A stretch of DNA of 50,860 bases from Verrucomicrobiota bacterium (GCA_023431185.1 JAEYXS010000004.1:1-50860), one strand, 5' to 3'; shown: positions 10,191-19,144, counted from the stretch's first letter. Notes: generated by a model not told the origin, from the letters alone. Numbers and translations are program-made.

Positions 10191-10667
10191 ATGGAATCGA
10201 AGAAGCTGGCGCTCGCGTGTCGCGAGTATGCCGATAACCGCAAAGCGGAGAATCTGGTGATCCTGGACATGCGTCCGGTTTCCACCATCGCGGACTATTT
10301 TGTCATCGTCACCGGCACCAGCGAACCCCACCTGCGCGCCATCTCGGACGAGATCGAGACGAAGGTGCAGCAGAACTTCGGTGTGCGCCCGCGCGCCATC
10401 GACGGCACGATCCAGGGCGCCTGGATGGTGCTGGATTACTTCGACGTCATCGTCCACATCATGAAGCCGGACGCCCGTGAGCGTTACGACATCGAGGCCC
10501 TGTGGAATGACGCTCCGCGTGTGGACCATGTGAAGGCGGCCGCTGAACTGGCCGCGCCTGCTCCTGCTGCGGAAGCAGCAGCACCCGCGCCCAAGAAAAA
10601 AGCCGCCGCAAAGAAGACGACCGTGAAGAAGGCCGCCAAGAAAGCGGCGAAAAAGAGCGCCGAGTAA
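10191..10667 (+). CDS. rsfS: Ribosome silencing factor with Lys/Ala tail
   Basis: RsfS binds ribosomal protein uL14 and blocks subunit joining during starvation. Residues 1-110 are a complete family domain: 'KAENLVILDMRPVSTIADYF', 'IVTGTSEPHLRAISDEIE' and the 'GAWMVLDYFDVIVHIM' strand. Unlike typical 105-120 residue homologues, this one carries about 45 extra residues made of Ala/Pro and then repeated KKAAKK units, like a histone-H1 or poly-lysine tail. The tail should be disordered and could bind RNA or DNA. The gene follows nadD in the usual order. Confidence 0.93.
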   Translation: MESKKLALACREYADNRKAENLVILDMRPVSTIADYFVIVTGTSEPHLRAISDEIETKVQQNFGVRPRAIDGTIQGAWMVLDYFDVIVHIMKPDARERYDIEALWNDAPRVDHVKAAAELAAPAPAAEAAAPAPKKKAAAKKTTVKKAAKKAAKKSAE

Positions 10668-10731
10668 ATGGTAGGGCGAGCCGGGCCAGCCCTGACCTCA
10701 GTCGGGGTCAAGCCTTGCCTGGCATGGGGCT

Positions 10732-12762
10732 TCAACTCTTGGGTTTGCCCCAGCGCCTCACGGCCGCTTCCAGTTCCTTCGGGCGAACGGGTTTGCTGAT
10801 GTAGTCATCCATGCCGGCTTGCAGGCATTTTTCCCGGTCACCTTCCATCGCGTTGCCCGTGATCGCGATTATCTTGGGGCGGTTCGCCTCCGTGTAGCGC
10901 GCCCGGATCTCCCGCGCAGCGGTGAAGCCGTCCATCACGGGCATCTGCACGTCGAGGATGACGAGGTCGAAGGGATGCTGCTCCAGCGCGGCCAGGACTT
11001 CCTGGCCGTTGGCCGCCAGCTCCGGGCGATAGCCCATTTTCTGGAGATAGGACTGGCCCACTTTCAAGTTCACCGGATTGTCATCCGCCAGCAGGATGCG
11101 CAGGGGCATCTGCATGGCCAAAGTGATGTCGAGCTCCGTGGCGGCCAAGGGGCGGCGGGCGGCATCCACACTGGTGATGGCCCGTGTGAGTGCCTCATAC
11201 AAAGCGGCGCGCCGCGCCGGTTTCGGTACGGACTGCGTGATCCCCAAGTCATGCAGCACTTGGTCGGATGGGCGCAATCTCTGGACGGACAGCAGCACGA
11301 TCACAAGTGCTTTGCCGCCTGGCAAAGCCCGGATCTGCGCGAGCAACTTCTCCGCCTCCGTGCCGGGCAGCTCCCGGTCCAACAAAACCAGATCGGGCAA
11401 TGGCGATTGATTCAGGCGCGCCAGCAAACCAGCTGCATCCGGCGCAAGCTCAACCTCCATGCCCCATGGGATGGCCATCTGCCGCAGGGATTTGCGCGAG
11501 GCTTCATGATCTTCCACGATGAGCAACCGTTTGCGCCGCAAGACCGTGCCGGAACCGGTGGCGGTGTCATAGGGTTGCTCAGCGGCATCTCCCCGGATGG
11601 TGAAGTGAAATCTGGAACCCTGTCCCTCCTCGCTCTCCACCCAGATCCGGCCACCCATCAATTCCGTGAGCCGTTTGCAGATGGCGAGCCCCAGCCCGGT
11701 ACCGCCGAACTGCCGCGTCGTGGAACCATCCACCTGGGTGAAAGACTTGAAAAGCCGGTCGTGCTTGTCCTGCGGGATGCCGATGCCCGTATCCCGCACA
11801 CAAAAATGCAAACCGCGGGTGTGATTGAAGACTTCCACGACAACTTCGCCTTGGGCGGTGAACTTCACGGCATTGCTGACGAGGTTCACAAGGATCTGCC
11901 GCAGCCGCGTGACATCGCCGTAAACCATCAGCGGCACTTCCTCATCGATCTCACAAGCCAGGTCGAGCCCCTTCTCCGCGGACTTGGGGGCGATGAGTTC
12001 CAATGACTCTTCCACACAGTTGCGGATCTCAAAAGGGTGGCTCTCGATATCCAGCCGGCCGGACTCGATCTTGGAGAAATCGAGGATGTCGTTGATGATC
12101 GTCAGCAAGGCCTCCGCGCTGGTGCGGATCGTCTCCACATAGTCACGCTGCTCGGCATTCAGCTCCGTATCCGCGAGCAAGGCTGTCATACCAATGACAC
12201 CATTCATCGGCGTGCGGACTTCATGGCTCATGTTCGCCAGAAACTCGGACTTGGCCTTGGTGGCATCCTCCAGTTTCTGGTTCAGGGAAAGGAGCGCGGT
12301 ATTGCTGTCCACCAGTTCCAACTGGCTTTCACGCAGGGCGCGATACGCTTCATCACGCTGCAACTGGCCGACGTAGCCGCGTGTGTGATAGCGGATGCGG
12401 GCGATAAGCTCGATGCGGTTGGGGAGCTTGACCAGATAGTCATCGGCCCCGGCGCTGAATGCCTCACTCTTCGTCGCCGGATCATCCTGGATGGAGAGCA
12501 GGATGATGGGGACATTGCGGGTTTGCGGATCATCACGCAGACGACGCAGGAGCGTTATGCCGTCCAACTCCGGCATGACCAGATCCAGCAAAATGACGGT
12601 GGGCCGCAACTGATGAGCCAGCGCCTGCGCTTCCAGTGGGTTCGGGCAATAATGAAAATTGATGTCGTCCTCGCCAGCCAGACTCCGGCGTACAGCCTCG
12701 GCGATGATGGACTGGTCGTCCACCAGCAAGACCATGGTAGGATAGTCCGTCGGTCCCCTCAT
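10732..12762 (-). CDS. Hybrid sensor histidine kinase with three receiver domains
   Basis: The 676-residue soluble protein begins with a receiver domain (about 10-130; DD, LLDLVMPEL, VKLP) in place of a classical sensor. Next come a coiled-coil linker, HisKA with the phospho-His in MSHEVRTPMNG (about 175-240), an HATPase_c domain (NLVSNAVKF; GTGLGLAICKRL; about 285-400), and two further receivers (about 415-530 and 555-670, the latter ILLADDN, VILDVQMPVMDG, ISKPV). All three phospho-acceptor Asp residues appear present. No membrane segment is seen, so input probably comes through phosphorylation of the first receiver. It starts 62 bp after the CheR gene; the pair is probably one signalling operon. 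Confidence 0.92.
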   Translation of the reverse strand: MRGPTDYPTMVLLVDDQSIIAEAVRRSLAGEDDINFHYCPNPLEAQALAHQLRPTVILLDLVMPELDGITLLRRLRDDPQTRNVPIILLSIQDDPATKSEAFSAGADDYLVKLPNRIELIARIRYHTRGYVGQLQRDEAYRALRESQLELVDSNTALLSLNQKLEDATKAKSEFLANMSHEVRTPMNGVIGMTALLADTELNAEQRDYVETIRTSAEALLTIINDILDFSKIESGRLDIESHPFEIRNCVEESLELIAPKSAEKGLDLACEIDEEVPLMVYGDVTRLRQILVNLVSNAVKFTAQGEVVVEVFNHTRGLHFCVRDTGIGIPQDKHDRLFKSFTQVDGSTTRQFGGTGLGLAICKRLTELMGGRIWVESEEGQGSRFHFTIRGDAAEQPYDTATGSGTVLRRKRLLIVEDHEASRKSLRQMAIPWGMEVELAPDAAGLLARLNQSPLPDLVLLDRELPGTEAEKLLAQIRALPGGKALVIVLLSVQRLRPSDQVLHDLGITQSVPKPARRAALYEALTRAITSVDAARRPLAATELDITLAMQMPLRILLADDNPVNLKVGQSYLQKMGYRPELAANGQEVLAALEQHPFDLVILDVQMPVMDGFTAAREIRARYTEANRPKIIAITGNAMEGDREKCLQAGMDDYISKPVRPKELEAAVRRWGKPKS

Positions 12763-12824
12763 GGGCTGACTCTAGCCATTCAGCGGAAACGCTGGCGAGC
12801 AGTTTTACAGCTCCAGCAGCGACA

Positions 12825-14519
12825 TTATATACGCTCGCTACCTTCGTCTGCGGATGGCCGCTCTTCACGCTCCGCCTGCGGCGGACGTTCGCCGCGTTCA
12901 CTTCGCGCGGGGCGCTCACCAACTTCGCGCGACGGGCGCTCACCCGTTTCTCCTCTGGGCTGGCGTTCGTTGCCGTCGCCGCGAGGAGGCCGTTCGCCAC
13001 GGTCGGAACGCGGTTGCCTTTCGCCACCTTCGTTGCGAGGCGGCCGCACACCACCGTCTCGACCGCCTCTGGATTGACGGTCACCACGTTGCGACCGTTC
13101 GCCGCCTTCCGGCTTTGGCTGACGCGGTTGTTGGCGGGATGGAGCGGATTGTGCTCGGGTCAGAGATTGCTGCAAGCGCTCGACCTCGGCTTGGTCATCT
13201 TGCAATTCGGCCAGCGCGATCAATTGCTTGATCGCCTCGACATGATTGCCATCCAGCTGGATCACTCGCCGATAAGTGGCGGCAGCTTTGACGGCATCAC
13301 CTTGGGCATCTTGAATCAGACCCATCAGATAATGCGCATCCGGATCGGCAGAGCCGCCCGCAAGCAGGCCGCGCAGCTTGGTCTCCGCTTCGGCGAGTTC
13401 ACCGGTCTCGGCATAATCTTTGATGTCTTCCATGACGGAGACGGTGTCTTCCGCCGAGGCCGCCCGGCGCGGGGCCGAGGGCTCTTTGGGAGGCTGAGGC
13501 TGCTTGGGGGCGGGCTTCTCCGGTTTGGGCCGGGGTGGCCGGGCTTCCTGCTTGGGCTTCGGAGCAGGAGCGGTGCCTTCGCCTTCGACCGGTTTCGCCG
13601 CCGCTTCGCCTTCTGAAGTGCCTGCGGTTTCACCGCCAGCCTCAGCTTTGGGCGCCTCTTCCGGTTTAGCTTCACCCGATTGGCCCTCGGCAGCAGGCTG
13701 CACCTGCGGCTTAGGTCTTTCCTGACGTGGCGGGGCTTGGCGAAAAGCGAACGCATGCGGGATGCGCAAGGTACGGAATCCGTTCGCAAGGAAAATCCCG
13801 CCTTCACCGGCGGCGACGAAGATGACACCATCGGGTTTCAACAACTGGCGCAAATGACTCAGCGCCTTCGCCTGGTCGGGCCGTGCGAAGTAGATGAGCA
13901 GGTTGCGGTTGAAGACGAAATCATACGGTTCACCGCTGGTGACGGTGTCCAACTGGAGCAGGTTGCCCTGCTTGAATCGCACCTGATTCTTCCACTCGGC
14001 CGTCAGCTTCCAGGTGTCTTCATTGACAGCCGTGAAATGCTTCTGGCGAAATTCTTCCGAGGTCTTGCGAAACGCGGGTGCCTTGTACTCGGCGGTTTGC
14101 GCGGCGGCGAGCGCGGCGCCGCTGATGTCCACGGCATCCAGCACATATTGCTCGGGCGTCAGGCCGATGTTGGTGAGCGCCAGCACAATGCTGTACGCCT
14201 CCTCCCCCGTCGAGCAGGGCAGGCACAGGATGCGCAGCGGAGCCGGAGTCTTCAGCAAGCGGTCCTTTGCCAGCTTGGCAAGGGTCTCGAAAGCGATGGC
14301 GTCGCGGTTGAACCAGGTCTCCGGCACCGCGGCGACCTCGACGAGACGCTGCCGTTCTTCGGCATCCGCTTCGAGCTTCTGCTGATATTCCTCCGGTTGC
14401 GCGAGGCCAAGCACGCGCATGCGTTCCTCGATAAAACTGCTGACCGCCGGATTGCCCGTGCTGCGCAAGGTCAGACCGCTGGCCTTCTGCAGGATGAGGG
14501 AAAAGGGTTCCAGGTTCAT
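12825..14519 (-). CDS. cheR: CheR-type methyltransferase with TPR and Arg-Gly-Glu tail
   Basis: Residues 1-260 form a CheR-like SAM-dependent glutamate methyltransferase: N-terminal helical domain, ETWFNRD at 67-73, the SAM loop LPCSTGEEAYS at 100-110, and FNRNLLIYF at 203-211. A Pro/Ala/Glu linker (about 261-370) leads to TPR-like helices (about 375-450). The last 100 residues are low-complexity, with repeated GERPPR/GERQPR/GERPSR units. CheR normally methylates chemoreceptors, but no receptor, CheA, CheW or CheB lies here. It may instead serve the downstream hybrid kinase in a non-motility pathway, as CheR-TPR proteins do in some systems. The start overlaps a 33-residue ORF by ATGA. Confidence 0.88.
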   Translation of the reverse strand: MNLEPFSLILQKASGLTLRSTGNPAVSSFIEERMRVLGLAQPEEYQQKLEADAEERQRLVEVAAVPETWFNRDAIAFETLAKLAKDRLLKTPAPLRILCLPCSTGEEAYSIVLALTNIGLTPEQYVLDAVDISGAALAAAQTAEYKAPAFRKTSEEFRQKHFTAVNEDTWKLTAEWKNQVRFKQGNLLQLDTVTSGEPYDFVFNRNLLIYFARPDQAKALSHLRQLLKPDGVIFVAAGEGGIFLANGFRTLRIPHAFAFRQAPPRQERPKPQVQPAAEGQSGEAKPEEAPKAEAGGETAGTSEGEAAAKPVEGEGTAPAPKPKQEARPPRPKPEKPAPKQPQPPKEPSAPRRAASAEDTVSVMEDIKDYAETGELAEAETKLRGLLAGGSADPDAHYLMGLIQDAQGDAVKAAATYRRVIQLDGNHVEAIKQLIALAELQDDQAEVERLQQSLTRAQSAPSRQQPRQPKPEGGERSQRGDRQSRGGRDGGVRPPRNEGGERQPRSDRGERPPRGDGNERQPRGETGERPSREVGERPARSERGERPPQAEREERPSADEGSERI

Positions 14520-14617
14520 ACGCCCTCCTGCAGTTGTTCAGCCGGGGCTGAGGTCTTCACGCTGGCTTTGGTCGCCTCTAGGAAAGCTTTTCTGGTTCGG
14601 GGATTAAAAAATAGCAT
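14516..14617 (-). CDS. Possible 33-residue ORF coupled to cheR
   Basis: An ATG at 14617 opens a frame of 33 codons (MLFFNPRTRKAFLE at the start, EQLQEGV at the end) whose TGA overlaps the cheR ATG as ATGA, the arrangement typical of translational coupling. An in-frame stop lies five codons upstream of the ATG. No strong Shine-Dalgarno sequence is visible, and no family is recognisable. It could be a small protein, a leader that sets cheR translation, or chance. Confidence 0.35.
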   Translation of the reverse strand: MLFFNPRTRKAFLEATKASVKTSAPAEQLQEGV

Positions 14618-14731
14618 GGTTGCTGGTGCACTTCAGATGGGAGACACCTGACCGAGGGGCTTGACATGCAGGTGTTCGCGCCGGAAGCGGCTTCGTTCGT
14701 TTGGTGGTTGACCGGAAGAGTGGTCCGTCGG

Positions 14732-15334
14732 CTATTCGATGCTGACGCCGGCGGCTCGCATTTCCTCGATGGCATACTTGGAATCATCCGGTTTGAGATT
14801 CACGCCCCGGCAGCCTGCGGTCACAAGGTGGACGTTAAAACCAACGTGGCAGGCATCCAACGCTGTGAACTTCACACAGTAGTCGGTCGCCAGCCCGGCG
14901 ATGTAGACGTCTTGCACACCCTGCTCTTTCAGGTAGTCCGCCAACCCGGTGGACTTGCGGTGGCCGTTGTCATAAAGGGCGCTGTAACTGTCGATCTCGG
15001 GATCAGTGCCCTTGTGAAAAATTCTTTTGATACGGAAGGTGTTCAGGCCCTTGACGAACTCCGCGCCTTTGGTGCCCTGCACACAGTGGTCGGGCCAGAG
15101 AATCTGTTCCAGACCGTTCAGGTCGATAAGGTCACCGGGAAGGTGACCAGGATGGTTGGAGGCGAAACTGCCGTGGTTCTTGGGGTGCCAGTCTTGCGTG
15201 GCCACGATGATTTCAAATTCGGTCTGCAGACGGTTGATCACGTCCACCACTTCGTCGCCACCGCGAACCGCCAGGGCACCTCCTGGCACGAAGTCATTTT
15301 GGACATCTACGATGATCAACGCCTTTTCGCTCAT
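14732..15334 (-). CDS. pncA: Nicotinamidase
   Basis: PncA hydrolyses nicotinamide to nicotinic acid, the entry step of NAD salvage. The 200-residue isochorismatase-fold protein keeps the catalytic triad Asp10 (DVQNDF), Lys108 (FHKGTD) and Cys153 (LATDYCVKF), with the metal ligands Asp48/His50/His54 in TQDWHPKNHGSF. The WPDHCVQGT segment is also typical. Its start overlaps the end of the NrtR-like gene by 4 bp, so the two are co-transcribed. Its product, nicotinate, is the substrate of PncB encoded just upstream on the same strand. Confidence 0.95.
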   Translation of the reverse strand: MSEKALIIVDVQNDFVPGGALAVRGGDEVVDVINRLQTEFEIIVATQDWHPKNHGSFASNHPGHLPGDLIDLNGLEQILWPDHCVQGTKGAEFVKGLNTFRIKRIFHKGTDPEIDSYSALYDNGHRKSTGLADYLKEQGVQDVYIAGLATDYCVKFTALDACHVGFNVHLVTAGCRGVNLKPDDSKYAIEEMRAAGVSIE

Positions 15335-16080
15335 GCCTTCAGAACGGGCTTTTTCGGGGAGTCCGGCTTGATCTCAAAGGTGAAGCCGTCTTCCAACATT
15401 TTCTGATAGCGCTTCTTGTCGAACCGATAGAGGCGGGCAGGCGGACCGCTCTCACTGCTGTCGAACTCGCTCAAGGGCGTCAGCATGCCGGTGCTCAAGA
15501 TCTTCTTGCGGAAACCATCGGCGTCAATCGGACGCTCCAGAATGATCTCGTAAACTTTGCGCAACTGGTTCAGCCGGAACTTGCCCGGCAGCAGATCAAA
15601 GATGATGGGGGCGTAGATGACCTTGCCTTGCAGGCGCTTGATGGCCATCTCCATCACCTGGCTGTGGTCAAAGGCCAGCGGGGGCAGTTGCCGGATCGGA
15701 TACCAGCAGGTGTTCAACGCATCGGAACCCGCCACGGGGCGATGTTCCTTCAGCCGCACCAGCGAGTAATAGGCCACGCTAATGACGCGTTCCCGAGGGT
15801 CGCGTTTCGGTTCGCCAAAAGTATAGAGCTGCTCCAGGAAGATTTTTTCCATCCCCGTCTCTTCCGCCAGCTCGCGTTCCGCCGCGACATCCACGCTCTC
15901 GTTGATCTCTACGAAACCGCCGGGCAGGGCCCAGTGGTTCTTGTAAGGATCAGCACCGCGCTGGATAAGGAGTACCTTGAGGTCATTCTCATGGATGGCG
16001 AAGATGATGCAATCCACCGTCACCGCGGGGTGCGGGTAACGGTAGCAATACATGTTCTTCTTCTCTTTGTCCGCGCTCAT
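15331..16080 (-). CDS. nrtR: NrtR-like Nudix regulator of NAD metabolism
   Basis: The 249-residue protein has an N-terminal Nudix domain and a C-terminal winged-helix-like domain (about 160-240), the architecture of NrtR, a repressor of NAD salvage genes that responds to ADP-ribose. The Nudix box at 55-77 (GGFVEINESVDVAAERELAE followed by ETGM) is complete. Many regulatory NrtR proteins have a degraded box, so this one may also hydrolyse its ligand. The gene sits between pncB and pncA, which supports the regulatory reading, and a palindrome lies 69 bp before its start. A purely enzymatic ADP-ribose pyrophosphatase is the alternative. Confidence 0.82.
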   Translation of the reverse strand: MSADKEKKNMYCYRYPHPAVTVDCIIFAIHENDLKVLLIQRGADPYKNHWALPGGFVEINESVDVAAERELAEETGMEKIFLEQLYTFGEPKRDPRERVISVAYYSLVRLKEHRPVAGSDALNTCWYPIRQLPPLAFDHSQVMEMAIKRLQGKVIYAPIIFDLLPGKFRLNQLRKVYEIILERPIDADGFRKKILSTGMLTPLSEFDSSESGPPARLYRFDKKRYQKMLEDGFTFEIKPDSPKKPVLKA

Positions 16081-16148
16081 AGGATGTCACCCGGCATTTT
16101 CCAACCACGCCGCGCCCGCGAAGACCCCTCGGGCTGAACGAAAGAATC

Positions 16149-16164
16149 CGTTTTGATCTAAACG
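16149..16164. promoter_or_regulatory. Candidate NrtR operator
   Basis: CGTTTTGATCTAAACG pairs with itself at 14 of 16 positions (CGTTT-n-GATC-n-AAACG). It lies between pncB and the NrtR-like gene, 69-84 bp before the latter's start, where autoregulation would place it. I found no similar copy upstream of pncB. The assignment rests only on position and symmetry. Confidence 0.4.
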
Positions 16165-16221
16165 TTTTGCTTCAGTTCTCGGGGGAGTATTGCGGTAAGC
16201 CAGACCAATTTCCACAACATT

Positions 16222-17706
16222 TTAGGGCTTAGATGCTTCTTCCAGTCCTCGGGCCTGCAAGATGAGCCGGGTCTTCAGGTCATGCAACTTCGGTTCCAAG
16301 CCGACTGGATAGCCGTGCGGATTGACAAAGCGCTTGATGGTGGGGTGGATGAGCGAGAGTTGCTTCTGCGCATACGCCCGGATCTCCGCCACCGACGGGC
16401 TCTGGTAAACCGCCTGCCCGTCCCGATAAATCGGCACAAGTAAATCAGTATAAGGAGTGCCGCTCTTGATGGTCTTACGCCGGGTCATGTCCGCCGGGTC
16501 CACGATCACTGCCTTTTCGGGCACACCGAACTGCTCATCGTAAATCATGTCTCCAACGAAGGTCTCTTCATTGTAGAAACGGCGGATCTGCTGCACCCCA
16601 GGGGTGGAGACCTTAATGGTCTGCTCAGAAAGCTTCACTTTATACTGCCATTCCTGACCGGGCTTGCGGATGGCCGCCAACTTATAGACACCTCCCAAAG
16701 CGGGTTGATCATAGGCCGTCACCAAACGCGTGCCGACACCCCAAACAGAAATCTGTGCCCCTTGCTTTTTGAGGCTTTCGATGATGTATTCGTCCAAATC
16801 ATTGCTCGCGACGATGACTGTATCGTTAAATCCAGCATCATTGAGCAGTTTACGAGCTTCGATACTCAGATACGCCAAGTCACCTGAGTCCAAACGGATG
16901 CCAACCATCTTGAAACCTTTGGCGCGCAAGGTCTTGCCTGCTTCGATGGCGCGTTTCACTCCTTGGATGGTATCGTAAGTATCCACGAGGAAGACACAAT
17001 TATTCGGCATGGCCTCCGCATACGTCTCAAAGGCTTCTTCTTCCGTCTCAAAGGACATGATCCAACTGTGCGCGTGTGTGCCCTTCACCGGGATACCGAA
17101 GAGCTTGCCCGCCAATACGTTAGAGGTTGCTGATGCGCCTCCGATGTAGGCGGCCCAACTTGCGGCCAAGGCACCGTCCATGCCTTGGGCCCGGCGCAAA
17201 CCGAACTCCAAAACAGGCTCGCCTTGCGTCGCCTGACAGATCCGCGCTGATTTTGTGGCAATCAGCGTCTGGAAATTCATGATGTTTAGGAGCGGCGTCT
17301 CCAAGATCTGGCACTGGATGATAGGCCCTTTCACCCGCACCATCGGCTCATGGGGGAAGACCACCGTCCCTTCGGGCACCGCCTCGATATCGCAACTGAA
17401 CCGCAGGTTCGTCAGATAATCGAGGAAGCCCCGTTCGAAGAGGGGCTTGCCGTCATTGCCCGTCAGCGTGGCGAGGTAGGCGATGTCCTCCGCGTCAAAC
17501 TGATAGCTCTTCAGGTAATCCAGCAGATAGGTCAAGCCACAGGCCACACTGTAACCGCCCGCGAAAGGATTGCGCCGGAAGAACAGGTTGAAGACGGCTT
17601 CCTTGTCCGCCACGCCGGCCTTCCAATAGCCATAGGACATCGTCAATTGATACAGGTCCGTGGCGAGACAAAGCCGGTCGCGATAAAGTTGCTTGAGAAT
17701 TTCCAT
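16222..17706 (-). CDS. pncB: Nicotinate phosphoribosyltransferase
   Basis: PncB joins nicotinate to PRPP, giving nicotinate mononucleotide for NadD. The 494 residues show the family N-terminus (LATDLYQLTMSYGYWKAG), GGASATSNVLAGKLFGIPV, GTHAHSWIMSF (with the His that is phosphorylated in characterised enzymes), and IRLDSGDLAYLS. The frame is open 18 codons further up, but family similarity starts at MEILKQLYRDR, so ATG 17706 is chosen; no good ribosome binding site marks either. It is the first gene of the pncB-nrtR-pncA set, with a 141-bp gap before nrtR. Confidence 0.95.
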   Translation of the reverse strand: MEILKQLYRDRLCLATDLYQLTMSYGYWKAGVADKEAVFNLFFRRNPFAGGYSVACGLTYLLDYLKSYQFDAEDIAYLATLTGNDGKPLFERGFLDYLTNLRFSCDIEAVPEGTVVFPHEPMVRVKGPIIQCQILETPLLNIMNFQTLIATKSARICQATQGEPVLEFGLRRAQGMDGALAASWAAYIGGASATSNVLAGKLFGIPVKGTHAHSWIMSFETEEEAFETYAEAMPNNCVFLVDTYDTIQGVKRAIEAGKTLRAKGFKMVGIRLDSGDLAYLSIEARKLLNDAGFNDTVIVASNDLDEYIIESLKKQGAQISVWGVGTRLVTAYDQPALGGVYKLAAIRKPGQEWQYKVKLSEQTIKVSTPGVQQIRRFYNEETFVGDMIYDEQFGVPEKAVIVDPADMTRRKTIKSGTPYTDLLVPIYRDGQAVYQSPSVAEIRAYAQKQLSLIHPTIKRFVNPHGYPVGLEPKLHDLKTRLILQARGLEEASKP

Positions 17707-17871
17707 ACCAAGACGGACGTGCTGGCTGCCATGACTCCACCTGCTGCTGCCCGTGGTCATGGTGGCTGCTTAGTGGCGAGTATGTAACGCAGAAGCAGGG
17801 GTTTGTCGAAAAGATTCGCCAGAACGGCGGTTGGTTTGACTCGGTCGCGCGTCTGCATTAGATATTTCGTC

Positions 17872-19107
17872 ATGACGCCCATCTCCCGTCGCCTTACTTT
17901 ACCCGCTTGGTTGTCCGCCTTCACCAGCCTGCTTTCGTTCGGTGCCATCGCCGAGGAAGGGGACTGGAACCGCTGGCGCGGGCCGAATCATAACGGCATC
18001 GCCGCCACCAACAAACTGAGCGCCGCCTTTCCCCTCGCTGCGCCCAAGGAATTATGGAAAGCCCAGATCGGCACCGGCTTCTCCTCCGTCGCGATCAGTG
18101 ATGGCAAAGTTTACGCCATGGGCAATGCGAACGGCAAAGACACCGTCTTTGCGTTGAATGTCACCGATGGCAAAGTCGCCTGGTCACACAGCTACGATGC
18201 ACCCATTGATCCGAATCTCTACGAAGGCGGGCCGAACTCCACGCCCACTGTGGATGGCGATAAAGTCTACACCCTCGGCCGGCGCGGCCAGGTCTTCTGC
18301 TTCGATAAAGCTAACGGCAAGGTAATCTGGTCGGATAATCTTGTGCAAAAGACCGGTGCGCAATTACCCGACTGGGGCTTCTCCGGTTCACCGCTCGTGG
18401 AAGGAAATGTGGTCATCTACAATGTAGGTCAGGCGGGCGTTGGCCTGGACAAGACCACCGGCAAGATTCTCTGGCGCAGCGGGGCGGGCAAGGCGGGTTA
18501 TGGCTCGCCGGTTCCGTTCACCCTGAATGGACAACGCGGCGTTGCCCTATTCGCGGCGAAAGAACTGGTGGCTTTGAACCCCACTAGCGGCCAGCGCCTC
18601 TGGGCCTTCCCTTGGCAGACGAGCTATGATGTGAACGCCGCCGATCCCGTGGTGATGAATGATTATTTCTTCATCTCCTCCGGTTACAATCGCGGCTGTG
18701 CCCTTATCCGTGTGCAGGGCAATCGCCCGCAACTTGTTTGGGAGAACAAGAACATGCGGAACCAGTTCAATCCGAGCGTGGTCTTGGGTGGCATGCTGGT
18801 GGGCATCGATGGCAACACCACCGAACGCGCCACGTTGAAAGCCATCGATCCGCGTACCGGTCAGAACCGCTGGGTAAGTCTGCCCGTGGGCAATGGTGGC
18901 GTCATCGCCGCGGGCAACCAGCTCATCGTGCTCTCCGGCAATGGCCAGTTGCTGGTCGGACCGGTCAGTGGCACTGGCTTCCAGCCGAAAGCCCGCGCGC
19001 AGATCCTCGGTGGCAAGACCTGGACCGCGCCTGCCTTCGCCCACGGGAAACTTTACGCCCGCAATGCCAAGGGTGACTTAGTTTGTGTGGACTTGGGTGC
19101 GCAGTGA
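17872..19107 (+). CDS. Exported PQQ-like beta-propeller protein
   Basis: The 411-residue protein has a signal peptide (hydrophobic 12-28, cleavage near AIAEE) and then repeats of the quinoprotein/BamB-like propeller type, with units such as 'GKVYAMGNANGKDTVFALNVTDGKVAW' and 'DGDKVYTLGRRGQVFCFDKANGKVIW' (quoted in pieces), each closing with a Trp. The lead-in 'WNRWRGPNHNGI' is common in planctomycete and verrucomicrobial members. It is probably periplasmic or extracellular. There is no dehydrogenase active site, so it is more likely a scaffold or binding protein. ATG 17872 is chosen because the signal peptide begins there. Confidence 0.85.
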   Translation: MTPISRRLTLPAWLSAFTSLLSFGAIAEEGDWNRWRGPNHNGIAATNKLSAAFPLAAPKELWKAQIGTGFSSVAISDGKVYAMGNANGKDTVFALNVTDGKVAWSHSYDAPIDPNLYEGGPNSTPTVDGDKVYTLGRRGQVFCFDKANGKVIWSDNLVQKTGAQLPDWGFSGSPLVEGNVVIYNVGQAGVGLDKTTGKILWRSGAGKAGYGSPVPFTLNGQRGVALFAAKELVALNPTSGQRLWAFPWQTSYDVNAADPVVMNDYFFISSGYNRGCALIRVQGNRPQLVWENKNMRNQFNPSVVLGGMLVGIDGNTTERATLKAIDPRTGQNRWVSLPVGNGGVIAAGNQLIVLSGNGQLLVGPVSGTGFQPKARAQILGGKTWTAPAFAHGKLYARNAKGDLVCVDLGAQ

Positions 19108-19144
19108 ACTGGCCTGGATAGCCGGAGAATCCGATTAGGCCAGT
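19108..19144. terminator. Candidate bidirectional terminator hairpin
   Basis: ACTGGCCT (19108-19115) pairs perfectly with AGGCCAGT (19137-19144), with a GGAT/ATCC stem inside the loop. It lies between the convergent propeller and photolyase genes and overlaps the last codons and stop of the latter. No long T-tract follows on either strand. Confidence 0.45.

Noticed and set aside
10668..10731. Short inverted repeats between rsfS and the hybrid kinase gene as a terminator
   Set aside because: The stems are only about 5 bp and have no T-tract; not strong enough to call.
12781..12794. CAGCG-GAAA-CGCTG hairpin between cheR and the kinase gene
   Set aside because: A 5-bp stem is common by chance in this GC range; noted only as a possible message-stability element.
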